DNA of 64,000 nt from Heloderma charlesbogerti (Eukaryota > Chordata > Lepidosauria > Squamata > Helodermatidae). Location of the stretch: contig JANEZZ010002202.1 of assembly GCA_026122225.1 (NCBI GenBank), forward strand, positions 558,001 to 622,000, given 5' to 3'. The position numbers were made by a program, and so were the translations under genes. Below are positions 41,881-53,252 of this stretch, piece by piece (the first letter of the stretch is position 1; every line of letters begins with the position of its first letter). The notes below the pieces were generated by a model. The model had not been told where the DNA came from, searched no databases, and saw nothing but the letters and a program-made list of their open reading frames with translations.

Positions 41881-43343
41881 AGTCACAGCTCCAAAGGGAG
41901 AAACCATCAAACTGGGGAGATTAAAATTAGCAACCCAGGAAGCCAAAGTTCTTACCACTATGGCAGAAGGCCATCAGAAAATTCTGAATTAGAATATACT
42001 GCAGCTACGATAATGTAAAGGGTTGAAATTCACACTTGTTAATGACTTCGGGAAGTATATTTCTTCTTCTTCTGAATGTAATACTTAGTTGCTAAACTTC
42101 AGTGGGAATAGTTCTCATTTTTTTTTTTAAAGCGCAATAGTGCTGTTTTATGTACCCCCAGCAAAAGGTAAGTATTTGATAAGGGCATAATCCAGTGTGA
42201 CATTTTGTGCAACCCTCATTGAAATGAATGGAGCTGTGCAAGAGCACAGCTGTGATCTAGTACAGTTCCCATTCATGTCAATGGAACTTGCAGATTACCA
42301 TTTCCTAGTGGATTCTTCTCCAAAGCAGGGTGGGGAACAAATCCAGACCAGCTTTCCTGCGGTCCCAATCTGGTCTGGGATTCCCCAGATGACCACACTC
42401 CCTTTCCCCCGGCCCCATCCCCTTTCTCCTGACTGCTGACTGTCCACTGATTGTCTGGTAATTTCCTGGCTTTTGCACAGTACTTCCCACCACTCTATGA
42501 GGTTGAAATGCCTCTCCTAAGGCTTATTTACTGGCAGTAAGAGAATTATCTAAGATATGCTGGTATTTCTGCTGGTTTGGGCGTCGCTCTTTTGCCTTTG
42601 GCTCCACCCACCACTGGAATCCCCCCCTGCCCCGAGAGCTTCTTTGAAATTGAATTTGGCCCTTGGGTTGAGAGACGTTTCCCACCCCTGCTCTAAAGCC
42701 TTTATGTCCTTAGAAATGTTCACAGACCCCAAATTGCTGTGTAAAACATAAGCAAACATCTTTGCTTTCTGCTGTTAAGTACTCTAAGATACCTTGGCCA
42801 GCAGTATCTACTAATTCCACTAAGCCTCAGCTGTTCTTTTGTGCTCACAGGACGCAGTGCTTGCACAATGGGAAATTGGCAGTTTTAAGCTGCTTGTTTC
42901 TGGGATGGGACTGGTCAGCAGAGCTCCTTTCTGTGAAGTCCATTGATCTGCACCCTTCCAGGAATGAACATTTCTGCTCATTTCCAATTGCTTCAAGAAC
43001 CACTAGGTTACTAGTGGTAAGCCTCATTAGCATGGGGGCAGTATTAGATATTGTCTGCCTGTCTTCAGTCTAAAGCTGGTACATCTGGGCAAAGTGGAAG
43101 GAGTTTATTATTCAGCAAATCACAATATTTGTTTGATGTTGTATGGAATAGGCTAACTGGTTCAAATTGACTTGGTCTTTTGAAATGTAAGTTTAGAGAC
43201 ATTAGGAAGGGGGGTCCCACCACTAAGTAATTGTATGATTTGCTGGCTAGACCACTGACGTCAGCCATGGAGGCTCTCACATTATTGGACAAAACAACAA
43301 TCAGTCTCTGCCAAAGGGCCAGCTTTAACTGAGTTGAACTAAC
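41881..43343. other. No gene seen
   Basis: Unique-looking sequence; open frames such as 42762-43073 lack any recognisable domain. Confidence 0.4.
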
Positions 43344-43550
43344 CTTCTGCCACCACCGCCGCCGTGCCGCCGCACCCGCTGCCGAAGTCGCTACTGAATC
43401 CGCCGCATCTGCCCCTGGTAAGTGCTGTCCTGGGGAGTTCCATGGGGCGGGTGGGGGGGCAGGAAGCCATTCCGCCACGGATTCCGGGGGGCCGAATGCC
43501 AGTGCATTCGGCCTCACTGGAATCCGTGGCGGAATTCTCCGCCATCCCTA
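43344..43550 (+). mobile_element. hAT-like MITE, right end only
   Basis: The right tip is TTCTCCGCCATCCCTA with the terminal GAATGCCAGTGCATTC palindrome (about 43465-43540) and TGGTAAGT near 43418. The left part is missing, so no TSD is testable. Confidence 0.78.
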
Positions 43551-43679
43551 CAAGTAGGTAGCATGTAACTATCTAAGTTATGTTGACAATTTGATTTGGA
43601 ATTCCAAGTTGGTGTATGTCACAAGGTGTGCTACCCCACCAAGGGGGACATATAATTTTCTCCTATTCTCATCTCAAAT

Positions 43680-43976
43680 GAGCAACATGACCACATAAAT
43701 GCAGCAACTATAGACTTAATTAATCCTTGTTACAGCACAAGGATCATTCAAGTTAGCAGCTACAGGGTCAGACTCACTTCTTGGAACTGTAGTAAATAGC
43801 CACAGGATAAGGCAAAAAGTATCTTCAGCAATACTGGCAAGTTGCTGCAGGACCCAGGATGAAAGATCTTAGGGTGAGGTAAGCATCTGCAAGATCAGGA
43901 TAAATACCCTCAGAGTGACGTAAGTATTTGCAGGATCAGGCTGGAGGTCTATGCTGCAATACAGGTAAGTATTGAC
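43680..43976. repeat. Degenerate tandem repeat containing GGTAAGTA
   Basis: Units of roughly 45-60 bp contain GCAGGATCAG and CAGGTAAGTA-like ends: AGGGTGAGGTAAGCATC near 43875, TGACGTAAGTATTTGC near 43918, ATACAGGTAAGTATTG near 43960. It continues after the insert at 43977-44883, to about 45025. Confidence 0.45.
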
Positions 43977-44883
43977 TAGAGATGTGAAGTCCTGGGAAAA
44001 AAAATTGGAAAAATTAGAGGGAAAACTGAGCCCCCCCCCCCCCCCCGGACCAGCTTGGGATTATGAAATATTTTCTTTTAGAATTTAAGACAAAGTATTT
44101 ATATATTCTTCCCACCCTTTACTCCACCCAAAATGATTTCTAAAAACTACGCAATAAGAACGCTTTTATAGAAAGAACAGAGATGTAAAGTGTCTGGAAA
44201 TAATGAAGCAATGGGGAAAAATATTTTTAAATTCTCTCTGTAAGATTCCCAGTTTAGCTAGTTCTTTCATTCCTTATTAAAATTATTGATCTAAAGTATA
44301 TTTTACTGATAGACATTTATGCTCCGTTTCCCAACATGCGAGTAGAGTCACCATTGTGCATTCTTGTCAGCTTGGGTTTTGTTCTATAGAGTCCTGTGTT
44401 TCTGATGCTATAGCAGTCATTTCAGACAATAATTACAAATTATTATTCAGACAATAATTACAAATTTACAAAGTGTACTTTTAAAAGTTTTAAAATTAAA
44501 TTATAATTTTATGAGCAAACTATGTCAGATATAAAATAACCTCAGGAACAGAAAGGTTGCTTTATGTTCCTAAAGCAGCCTTCCCCAACCTGGTGTTTTG
44601 GACTACAATGCCCAGCATTCCAGACCATTGGCCATGCTGTCTGAGGCTGAGGGCACTTAACTCCAAAATATCTGGAGAGCACCAGGTTGGGGAAGGATGT
44701 TCTAAAGCAACAAAGTGACTTTAAATCTTTTTTTTAAAGTATTAAAAGTATTTTTTATTGCTAATGAGTCATGTTATTTTTCTATTTTTTCCAGAATTCC
44801 CATTTTTTCTTTAAAAAAAACAACCCAGAAAAACAAAACCTATTTTCCTCAGCCTCAGGATTTCCAGAAATTTTACATCTCTA
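43977..44883. mobile_element. hAT-like element (TAGAGATGTGAAG tip, 907 bp)
   Basis: Tips are TAGAGATGTGAAGTCC and TTTTACATCTCTA. The exact TSD GTATTGAC is at 43969-43976 and 44884-44891. AT-rich interior with a C-run at about 44031-44046. A smaller DNA element sits inside at 44576-44699. Confidence 0.85.
44576..44699. mobile_element. Short hAT-like MITE (TTCCCCAACCTGGTG tips)
   Basis: CAGCCTTCCCCAACCTGGTG at the left pairs with CACCAGGTTGGGGAAGG at the right. TSD is TCCTAAAG (44568-44575) against TTCTAAAG (44700-44707). The interior TTTTGGACTACAATGCCCAG is that of a very common amniote element. Nested in 43977-44883. Confidence 0.85.
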
Positions 44884-44891
44884 GTATTGAC

Positions 44892-45030
44892 AGGATCACG
44901 ATGAAGGTCCAGAGTGCAGGTAAGTAGCTGCATTGCTAAAGCGAATGTCCATAGAGCAATACAGGTAAGTAGCTGCAGGATTAGAGAGAAAGTCTACACA
45001 ATGATGCTAGACAGAGACAAGTAGTCAGGA
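44892..45030. repeat. Degenerate tandem repeat, right part
   Basis: AGAGTGCAGGTAAGTAGC near 44913 and ATACAGGTAAGTAGCTGC near 44961 continue the repeat at 43680-43976. Confidence 0.45.
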
Positions 45031-46257
45031 TGATCTGGACTTGAGCAAGTCTTTTCTTGTCCGCTAGTTCTTGGGTGTTCCTGACTGTACTGGGAGGTCT
45101 CTCCTATGTTTCCTAGCAGCCAGTCTTTGTCCTTCTAAGGAGCCAGCTGCTCCTTCCCCCTTCCTACTACTTCCCTTTATACATTTATTCCTTTTCCATT
45201 GCTTTTTCCAACCACTCCTCCTGGGTCTTTGTCTTTCTCCTCCTTGCCCTGAGCTTCTAGCATCCAGGCTTTTATCCTGTGCTTCTGCCCTGCCTCCTCC
45301 TTCTCCTGCAGAGTCCTTGAGCCATTTAAAGAGCCACTTCCCTGACTCCCATTCCTTCTGTGTAACAGGCCCTCACAGTGGCTGGCTCATGTTGCTGGAC
45401 AACCAGGAACACCGGGGGATTGTACAGTAGCCCCCCCCGCATGGCCCCTCACGGTGCAATTGTTGCCTTCCCTTGTTTCCCCCTCCCCCCGTTTGTTGCC
45501 CCTCCCCACAAATAAACTGCTTTTTATATATTTGGCTGCATTGTTTTAAAAATAAATACTCACTAATCCATTTCCCCACACAAAGGACAGCTCAATTACA
45601 AAATGACTATTTGTGTTTTTAGGATTTTCACAGGGTTAGGTCCTGTGTTTTGGAGCTTTGGGCAAGGAAGTCCGAAGCACGGTTATTTTTCCCTAGGGCT
45701 GGGCTGAAGGGAGGGGACCTTGGCAACAGGACTCAGAAACTCCCCAAGCTGCTGGATAGACTGGGCTATGTCGCCTGATTGGTGGCAGCCTCTCAGTTAT
45801 TCTTGGGGGGTGGGGAACCCTAACAAAGAAGGCCTTCACCAGATGGAGAAGATATACCTGCTCCCACTCCCATCCCTGTGGCCCTACATCAATGACACAC
45901 TGCTCCCCCATCCCTGTCCATGCTATCCACACATTAGCCTAGATGTCTGAGGCAGGGAAATATAAGTGTGTAGGCCTCCCTGCATCCTAGGAACTCTGTG
46001 AGACCACTCCAGGGACACCTATGCAGGAAGAATGAATAGTGAAGGCAGGGCTGGGGCTGGGGAGAGCTGCCTATTACTGGAGGCAGTGGCGCAACCCCAT
46101 AGCCTCTGTACTAACATGATGGTCCAGTACACAAGTAAACAGCAAGATGGGAAGGCACTTAAGTGTCCCAAAAACAGAAGAGAAGATATCCTCTGGTGCC
46201 CTCAAAAACTCTTCATTATGCCCAATGTGTTTCAGAATGGACTTCCCTTCCTCAAGG
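45031..46257. other. No gene; pyrimidine-rich part
   Basis: 45090-45430 is C/T-rich and holds a 119-codon frame with a hydrophobic, leucine-rich peptide; the bias explains it. The rest is unrecognised. Confidence 0.35.
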
Positions 46258-46265
46258 GCTGTGAC

Positions 46266-47171
46266 GAGGGATGTACAAAAATTCTGCCACGGATCTCGGG
46301 GAGGCCGAATGTCAGCACATTTGGCCCCCCGAAATCAGTGGTGGAACGGCCCGCCACCCCCCCCCAGGACGAGACTTACCTTGGGCAGATCTTCCTGGCG
46401 GTGGTGGCTGCGGCGGTGGCGATCGGTCTTCCGACCGGCTGCCACCGCCGCCATTTCCAGTTTTAAAAAAAAACAACGTGATAGGCTACATATAGATTTA
46501 CATAGCCTATCACGGCTAGGTTTTTTTTAAAAAAAAAAATGTTTACGTAGCCTATCATGTCTGACTTAAAAAACAAACAAACACGCGCTTACACAAATGG
46601 TGGTGGCCACGGCCGCTGCCATTTGCGTTCCTTATTTTGGCACATCTTAATCTACGTAAACATTTACGTAGATTAAGATGGCGAAAATAAGGGGAATGCA
46701 AATAGAGTAGCGTCCGCTACATTATTTGCGTTCCCCTTCTTTTCGCCGTCTTAGTCTACGTAAATGTTTACGAAGACTAAGACGTGCCAAAATAAGGAAC
46801 ACAAATGGCGGTGGCCATGGCCACCGCCATTTGCGTACGCGCGTTGTTGTTGTTGTTTTTAAGTCAGCCGTGATAGGCTACGTAAACATTTACGTAGCCT
46901 ATCACGGCTGACTGCAGGGATGCAAACGGCAGTGGCTACAGCCGCCGCTATTTGCATTCCTGCTAGCCAGCGGCCGGATGTCCGGCTGCTGGCGGAGCCA
47001 TCCGGCGGCTCCGCAGAATCCCTGCGGAGCACAGCCGGCCGGCCAGGATTCCGGGGGGGGGAGGAACGGAGCTCTTCCCCCCCAGCGAGGATTCCGGGGG
47101 GAGGGACGGAACGCCTCCCCCCCAACCATAAACATAATCTGCGAAAGGTAAGTGCCTTTCGTACATCCCTA
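46266..47171 (-). mobile_element. hAT-like palindromic MITE (906 bp)
   Basis: Tips are GAGGGATGTACAAAAATTC and CTTTCGTACATCCCTA. The exact TSD GCTGTGAC is at 46258-46265 and 47172-47179. Palindromes: GTGATAGGCTACATATAG at about 46476-46515, TACGTAAACATTTACGTAG types at about 46640-46680 and 46745-46785, GTGATAGGCTACGTAAAC at about 46868-46909, in symmetrical order around AATGCAAATAGAG. Outward donors are AAGGTAAGT (minus, 46374-46382) and AAGGTAAGT near 47146. Confidence 0.92.
46380..46454 (-). other. Exon-like ATG-to-donor cassette
   Basis: On the minus strand ATGGCGGCGGTGGCAGC opens a 25-codon frame that ends exactly at AAG before GTAAGT (phase 0). The peptide begins MAAVAAGRKTDRH and ends QEDLPK, matching the pattern of 3194-3313 and 36464-36532. 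Confidence 0.3.
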
Positions 47172-47219
47172 GCTGTGACTGAAATATCATTACAAAACAT
47201 TACACAAGAAACCCATGAT

Positions 47220-47628
47220 TAGGAATGTACAGACTATGTAAAATCTGCTCTGTCTGTATTTCACGGATACTCAGGTGCCTTTTGTTCCATCATCCACCCT
47301 CAGACAGCTGTGAACCTTTTTTTTGTCATGCAGAAAAATACGTAAATAATTACGCAAGTATTTACGTAAGTATATACCTAATTTACCTTAGTACATAAGA
47401 TTTAGTTTATTGTCCCCCATTCCGTTCAATGTTTCCTCAGCAGAAACGTACATATTTTCCTACGAATGTATATGTGTGTATGTGTAAATTTCGGGAAAGC
47501 AAAAAAATCATCCAAAAGTCCATGGACTCCGCGTGGCCTGAGGGGGTCACTCCGCAGCAGATTCCGCAGGTTGGATTCTTAGAAATTCGATCTCATTTTA
47601 GCCCTCTCCAATTTCTCTAATGTCCTTA
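47220..47628. mobile_element. AT-rich hAT-like element (409 bp)
   Basis: Tips are TAGGAATGTACAGAC and TTCTCTAATGTCCTTA. The exact TSD CCCATGAT is at 47212-47219 and 47629-47636. The middle has ATACGTAAATAATTACGC and AAGTATTTACGTAAG, a relic of the TACGTAAATA palindromes. A close relative is at 59455-59859. Confidence 0.88.
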
Positions 47629-47636
47629 CCCATGAT

Positions 47637-48654
47637 GGGGTTTTATTTTGTTTAGCATTCTGTCTACTCTACCCCAGTGCTTCAGGAATATCAGAGGTAT
47701 AACGGTGAACATCTATCCTCTGTTGTTTATTAGTCAGATTGCCACCTGTGGGATGGAAATGACAACACCCTCTTTTACAGAGTTATTGTGATCACAAAAA
47801 AAATTGTAAACTAGTTTGCAGATTAAAAGCATTACATGCACATCAAGAATGAATAGCTATATTTGGTGCTTTACAATTCTGTTGAACAAGTCAAATAGAG
47901 AAACTGGAGGGAAAGGGGGGTGGGAAATAACTAGCTCTTTAAAAGTTAATCTTTTCTGTTGTTTCCCACAAATCTGACCCCTGGAGCTTTGCTTGTATTT
48001 TCAAAAGAACTCTTGCAGAATCAGGAACAAAGTCATTCCCCTCCCCACGTCTCTCTGTCATCTTCTACGTACATCCTTGCAATTCAGCTCAGCAAGTATT
48101 TTTACACTTGCAATATATATGCTAGACCACATGCAGGCAACTGCCACTATTAGACTGAATGTACCACAGACCTAATTAAATCAGTAATGGGTTTTCCACT
48201 CCTGTACTCTCTGAGTGACAGTTTAATAAGGAACTCCAAAGAGAATGTATAAATCAGAACTAAACTTCATCTTAACAAGATATGTCTCATGTGGTCTGAA
48301 AATTAGCTCTAAAGGAAGTTGATGCTTATTATTTCCAATGGCCAATCATACTGACCATTTGCATTTTGATCCATGGTTACTGCCTCTATTTAGAAAAGTC
48401 CTCTATGCATATGCTCTCTCCAGTACACATTTTCTGAAAGGTGGAATTGACATAATATATTGCTGTATGCTCCCCTCTTCCATGAGCAGTGGGAAGGTCC
48501 AGGGCAACTTGGTTTGGGGTTCTTTTGGAGGAGAGAACACTGAAGACTGTGGACAGTAGTCAACTGTGTCATTCTGTTAGTGCAAAAGATGTTGGGCTGG
48601 CGGAAAGTAGGTTCTGAACTATGAGCAAGAGAAAAATCCAGCTAAAGTTACATT
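47637..48654. other. No gene seen
   Basis: Unique-looking, AT-rich. No coding signal recognised. Confidence 0.4.
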
Positions 48655-49038
48655 TGCACAAGCTTGGTTGCACAAGTGGTTTTGCATAACTTTTGTGCAT
48701 TCCCATCGTGGAATGCATTGTGCAATGTGTTGCACGTTCTTGTTGTGCATTGCATTCTGCAATGTGTTTCACATCACCATTGTGGAACACACTGTGCAAT
48801 GCGTCGCACATTCCCATTGTGCAATGTGTTGTGCAACATGTTGTGCATTCCCATTGTGTAATGTGTTGTACATTTGTGTCGAACAACGTGTTGTGCATTC
48901 CCATTGTGCAACTGGTTATGCAACTGCTTGAACCCATTGTGCAGCCAGTTGAGCAATCTGTTGTGCAATCTGTTGTACAACCACTTGCGTGACTGCTTGT
49001 GCAACCCATTGCACAAGCGCAATGGGCAATTGCTTGTG
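48655..49038. repeat. TTGTGCAATG low-complexity repeat
   Basis: About 380 bp built from variants of TTGTGCAATGTGTTGTGC and GCATTCCCATTGTGCA with irregular spacing. Because the unit is stop-poor, several frames stay open on both strands with Cys/His/Val/Gln-rich peptides. I treat it as a repeat and not a gene. Confidence 0.85.
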
Positions 49039-49389
49039 AAACAGAAAGAGAAAGTGGAGCTCCACTAGCACTATTTGAATTTGTGGAATATCACTGCTGG
49101 ATACCGCCCTTAGCATTTTTGCAATATTTGCTTGATTTACAACTGTACAACTCAAACATAGGCAAGCAGCATAGCGGACACCTACCAACAAATCTGCTAC
49201 ACCAGGAGTGGGAAGACACTAGGTTTACAGGATCTATTTTGTTTTTTCACTACAACTCCAAGGTCCACCAACAGGAGCCAGCAGTGACTCAAGAAGGCAG
49301 GCAATAGTTATGTAACAAGGTGGCTCTGAACACATTCTTCACTCAGGAATTCATTTTACGTACCAGAGCTGGAGTTTGCACACAGATCT
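49039..49389. other. No gene seen
   Basis: Short stretch between repeats; no recognisable content. Confidence 0.35.
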
Positions 49390-49397
49390 GTTCACAC

Positions 49398-50365
49398 TAG
49401 GGCTGTGATGAAAATTTATTCCACATTTTTTTTACCACTCTCATTCAATTGGTAGAAAATAAATTGCTTTCAAAAAGAAATTCAAAGGAAAATAAATTTT
49501 GGAGGAATTCTCATGGGTCGGGTTCAGGGTTCTTGTGCTTTCCTTGTTTACGAGGTGACTGAAGAGTGTGCACGAGTGTTCTGTCTTTCGTGGTACAATG
49601 CTCTCTCTCGCAGCCTGTAGCCTCCTCAGCTTCCTGCACTTCAAGCCCAGGGGAAGACATCATTAGGTCATTCCATCCATAGGGGGTTTTCGATCAGAAA
49701 GAGCAGGGAGCCTGCAGAGCAATGGACATATGTGCACAGGATATAAAAACATACACACTATACCCTCGGCCATCTCACAGTGATTAGGTAATATCTGACA
49801 CACTTCCCAAAGATATTCAAAATAAATTACAAAATGCCCTGAGAATGAGGCAGGAAAAATGGAAGCCTCTTTCATGTGGGAAGAAAACGTTCAGGAATCT
49901 GGAGGTCAGATTTTGGCAAAGCACGAGCTCCACCTCTTCCCTGGACCTGTGTGCAACACTGCCCTCCCCCAACACCCACTACAGGGCTTGCAGGGATGAA
50001 GTGGTATTATCAGCACTGGCACTGGATGTATCCACAATCACCCCTCTGAAATTTAACAGATGAAAGATCCTGGGGAAGATGTGGAATCCTGAAGAATGGC
50101 AGTTAGAAGAACTGAGCCAACATTTCTGAGAAGACATTTTTCTCAGAAAGCTCCTGAGATTTTTCTTTTCTTACCCCCCTAGAAAAAAGAACACTTTGCA
50201 GAATTTTCTCCTAATTTTCTTCCCCATTTTTGGGTGGGATTTGCTTCCCTCTCCTTCCCCCTCCCCCCGCCCGAGCAATGTCCAGAAACAATGCCAGGTA
50301 TGGGGCTGGGCTGCCCACGCAGCTGATGCTGTTGCCACTTGCAGTAGTGGTACAAAAAAGCTCTA
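49398..50365. mobile_element. hAT-like element (TAGGGCTGTGATG tip, 968 bp)
   Basis: It starts TAGGGCTGTGATGAAAA and ends AAAAAAGCTCTA. TSD is GTTCACAC (49390-49397) against GTTCACGC (50366-50373). The body matches 20581-22032. It carries no MITE insert and so shows what the other copy looked like before its insertion. Confidence 0.8.
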
Positions 50366-50461
50366 GTTCACGCACACATCTATTTTCCTCTGAGCTGTCT
50401 TGATTTAAACAGCCTAATTTAGGAGGGGAGAAGGCTTTTTGTTGTCACAGGAAGTGCGCAC

Positions 50462-50944
50462 TAGCGATGTCAGAGGAATCCAGTTGGAGGGTTGGGGGGC
50501 AGACTGTGGCGTGTTTTCACCTGCTCAGCCCCCTGGAATCCAGCTTGCAACTCCTCGGGCTTGTCTGACTCAACGCGTGCCGAGTCAGGCATGCTCACAG
50601 TTTTCCACTTTTAATTTTTTTTGTTCAAATCATGATTTGCACAAAACCGCGGGTATAAATATTTATGGAAATTGTGATTTGTTCAAAATGGAGGCTATAA
50701 ATAGCACACTTTTGCACAAATTGTGCTATTTACAGCCATCATTTTCAGCAAATTGTGATTTCCATAAATATTTATACCCGCGGTTTTGTGCAGATTGCAA
50801 CTCATGGGGGGGGGGAAGCAGGGAAGTTTCCAAGTTTCAGGAACTGGGCCACTGCTCGGCTTGCAAATGGTCACTGAGTTGGGGGGACCACGGGGATCCA
50901 TCGAGCCAAAAGCGAACAGGATTTCCCCGTGACGGCCATCCCTA
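50462..50944. mobile_element. hAT-like element with a long AT-rich hairpin
   Basis: It starts TAGCGATGTCAGAGG and ends GACGGCCATCCCTA. The hairpin at 50639-50791 has arms GCACAAAACCGCGGGTATAA and complement, and an inner stem GGCTATAAATAGCACA. A TSD is not clear (GTGCGCAC on the left, TCACTGCA on the right). Confidence 0.65.
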
Positions 50945-51099
50945 TCACTGCACAGTGACCACAATTTGGTGCTCTGGAATATGGCCCAGTTCTGTTTGGA
51001 CCAGTTTGGACGCTGTCCATTTCTACTTGGGTACTCATTTCTCATGAGCTGAGATTCAGAAATCCATGGCTCCATGCCTTCCATTGCCTATCATGGGCA

Positions 51100-51660
51100 A
51101 TCAAAAATGACTGTAACTTCTTTTTTTATTTGTAAGAAGTGGATGAAGTGTGGAGATGTAGAAGCTCCTTCAGAACAGATTATGTCTGCCAAACGTTAGA
51201 AAAATAGGTGCAGTCATTTTTGTGCTACACATCTTTATATTTTGATTTTCTTTTAAAGGAACTGCTGATAACATTTTTAAAAAAATTCTTGGCAGAATTG
51301 GATGAAATTTGCACAGATAGTTGTCCTTGATCTGAGGGGATTAAGCCTGCCAGGTTTCAGATGAATAGGTGCAGAGATCTGTATGCAAGAACAGCCTTGA
51401 CTTTTTGAGAGTATCCAAAAAAGGACACACTTGTCCCTCCATATTGGTCCATTTTTCTGAAAACAGTATAGAAGTGGCCCTAAGATTTTTATATTTTTTT
51501 TAAATACTGCAAAGTTTCAGAAGGTTTTTGTGGAAGAGGAGTCCTCAGATTTGGGTGTGGGGGATTAGTTATTCATTTCCTCTCCCCCCACACACACACA
51601 TGTATTTTGGGGCAATTTGTATTAAAATGGCAAAGTTACATTGGATAAGGTGCAGGGGGT
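51100..51660. repeat. Unclassified interspersed repeat
   Basis: Matches 25111-25552: ACTGTAACTTCTTTTTT, AAAAATAGGTGCAGTC, AAGAACAGCCTTGAC, ATCCAAAAAAGGACACACTT. No termini identified. Confidence 0.5.
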
Positions 51661-53244
51661 AGGGCGTTGTAATGATTGATAACCAGTTTAAGGCTCTTTT
51701 CACAGTGAAATCTAGTGGCATTAGAAGTATGGCCATCTTATAGTCCCATTCTTGCCCTCCCCCAAAGCAGTTGTTGGAGAGCCCCTAGTAAAATGTGCCC
51801 TATTATTAGAAACTGGACCTGTCAGTCACGCAAACCAACTCCTTTCCTCCCCCGCCCCCATCAGCATTTAGAGATAGAAATCAAAATATGTTATTTTGAT
51901 ATGTTATCAAAAAAAATTTTTTTTATTGTCTGCCTTTCTGAAAATGAATAACTAACAAAGGCTCATGTAAGCTCCTGTTTCAGTTCCTGTCGCTGCAGAA
52001 GGAAGCCCACTTGCATCAGGAAGCACCAGAAACAGTCCAAAGCACCCTGCTTTGGCTAGGGCTTTAGAATTCGCCAGAATCCGCTGTACATCCCTAGCAC
52101 TATTGCTAAACCATCGGGAGTTGGAAACCCTTGTTTATCTACTACAAATCACTCACAGGTCTACCAGTAGGTCCTGTTTTACCTTCTGCCCACCACTGTG
52201 CTACATCACATCCAACCAATTCCTAGAGAAAAATACCTTCATCCCCAGATGCTTCCAGCCTTCAGCTCACTCACACTCCTCTCTTTCTATTACCAAACAA
52301 CTGTGGGTTGTTTTTTTTTCCACACACAAACACACATAGACATACACCTATCCACTCTGCTTAGCTGAGGTGGGGAAGGTTATCTTCCCCAAGCTTTGAT
52401 GGATCCCATATTCAAGACACTCAAAGGAGATCTCTGTGTCAAGAAACTCTCTCTCCACCTAACATTTAGCCCTATAAAGAGACACCCACTGACCATTCAT
52501 CTCCCAAACAAAAGGAATGGCCACCAGCCACCTGCTGCAGCTATATATAAAGACCAAAGTGGTGAAAACTAAATGGTACATCTAATTGTTTCCGCAATGC
52601 AATGCAATGCAATGCAATCCCCTACTGTCCAAGAAACTCTGCCTCTGCAGAAGCCCTGTGAAAGCCCAAACAGACATTACTTTAAGCTTTATCTAGGAGC
52701 TACATCTCTTCTTTTTCTTCTCCTTCTCCTTTTGCATTTTTATTCTGGGGTAGGCCTAGAGGAGGCTTATACATATCTTAAAAGAACCCCCCCACCCCCG
52801 TCCCATGCTAGGGTCCTGATCAAGAGTGGGGGTTCCTACGCCTACTCTAGAGTAAAAATGGGGGGAAACCGCTGCCAAATACAGATTTAAAATAATATTT
52901 GTTTTGGACGAGAGTCTGCACCTAATCTGTTTTGCTAGGTCTATAGCCAAGATCACATCTTAGACCAGCTCGCATCTTTGCGCACATAAATGATGTCAGG
53001 AATTAGCTCCTAAAATTGAGCCATTACAATATAATGGTCAATTCCTTGTTAGAAGTCATGGATTCAAAAATGGAGCAAAATCACACTAAGTATTCTGTCT
53101 CTCCTGCCTTACTCTGTATTAAACATTAATGAATACAACTGTAAATTACTGTTTTTCAGCTAACAACCTCATTTGAAATAAAAGGTTCCAATTTGAGAGA
53201 TGGCTACAGAGCAGACTTCGGTAATCTTTCACTAGAGGCCTTAG
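51661..53244. other. Mostly unique; one hAT-like end and a short repeat
   Basis: GAATCCGCTGTACATCCCTA ending at 52096 looks like the right tip of a hAT-like copy, with no left end found. (TGCAA)n lies at about 52594-52618. No gene recognised. Confidence 0.4.
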
Positions 53245-53252
53245 ATTGGATC

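Noticed and set aside
45071..45430. A 119-codon leucine-rich frame that could be a membrane protein
   Set aside because: It lies in C/T-rich DNA, which gives Leu/Pro/Ser/Phe bias by itself; no other support.
48668..49022. Overlapping Cys/His-rich frames on both strands
   Set aside because: They arise from the TTGTGCAATG repeat; no domain, and several phases are open at once.
50439..51047. A 202-codon plus-strand frame
   Set aside because: It covers a hAT-like element and its hairpin; the peptide has mirrored segments from the two arms and no domain.
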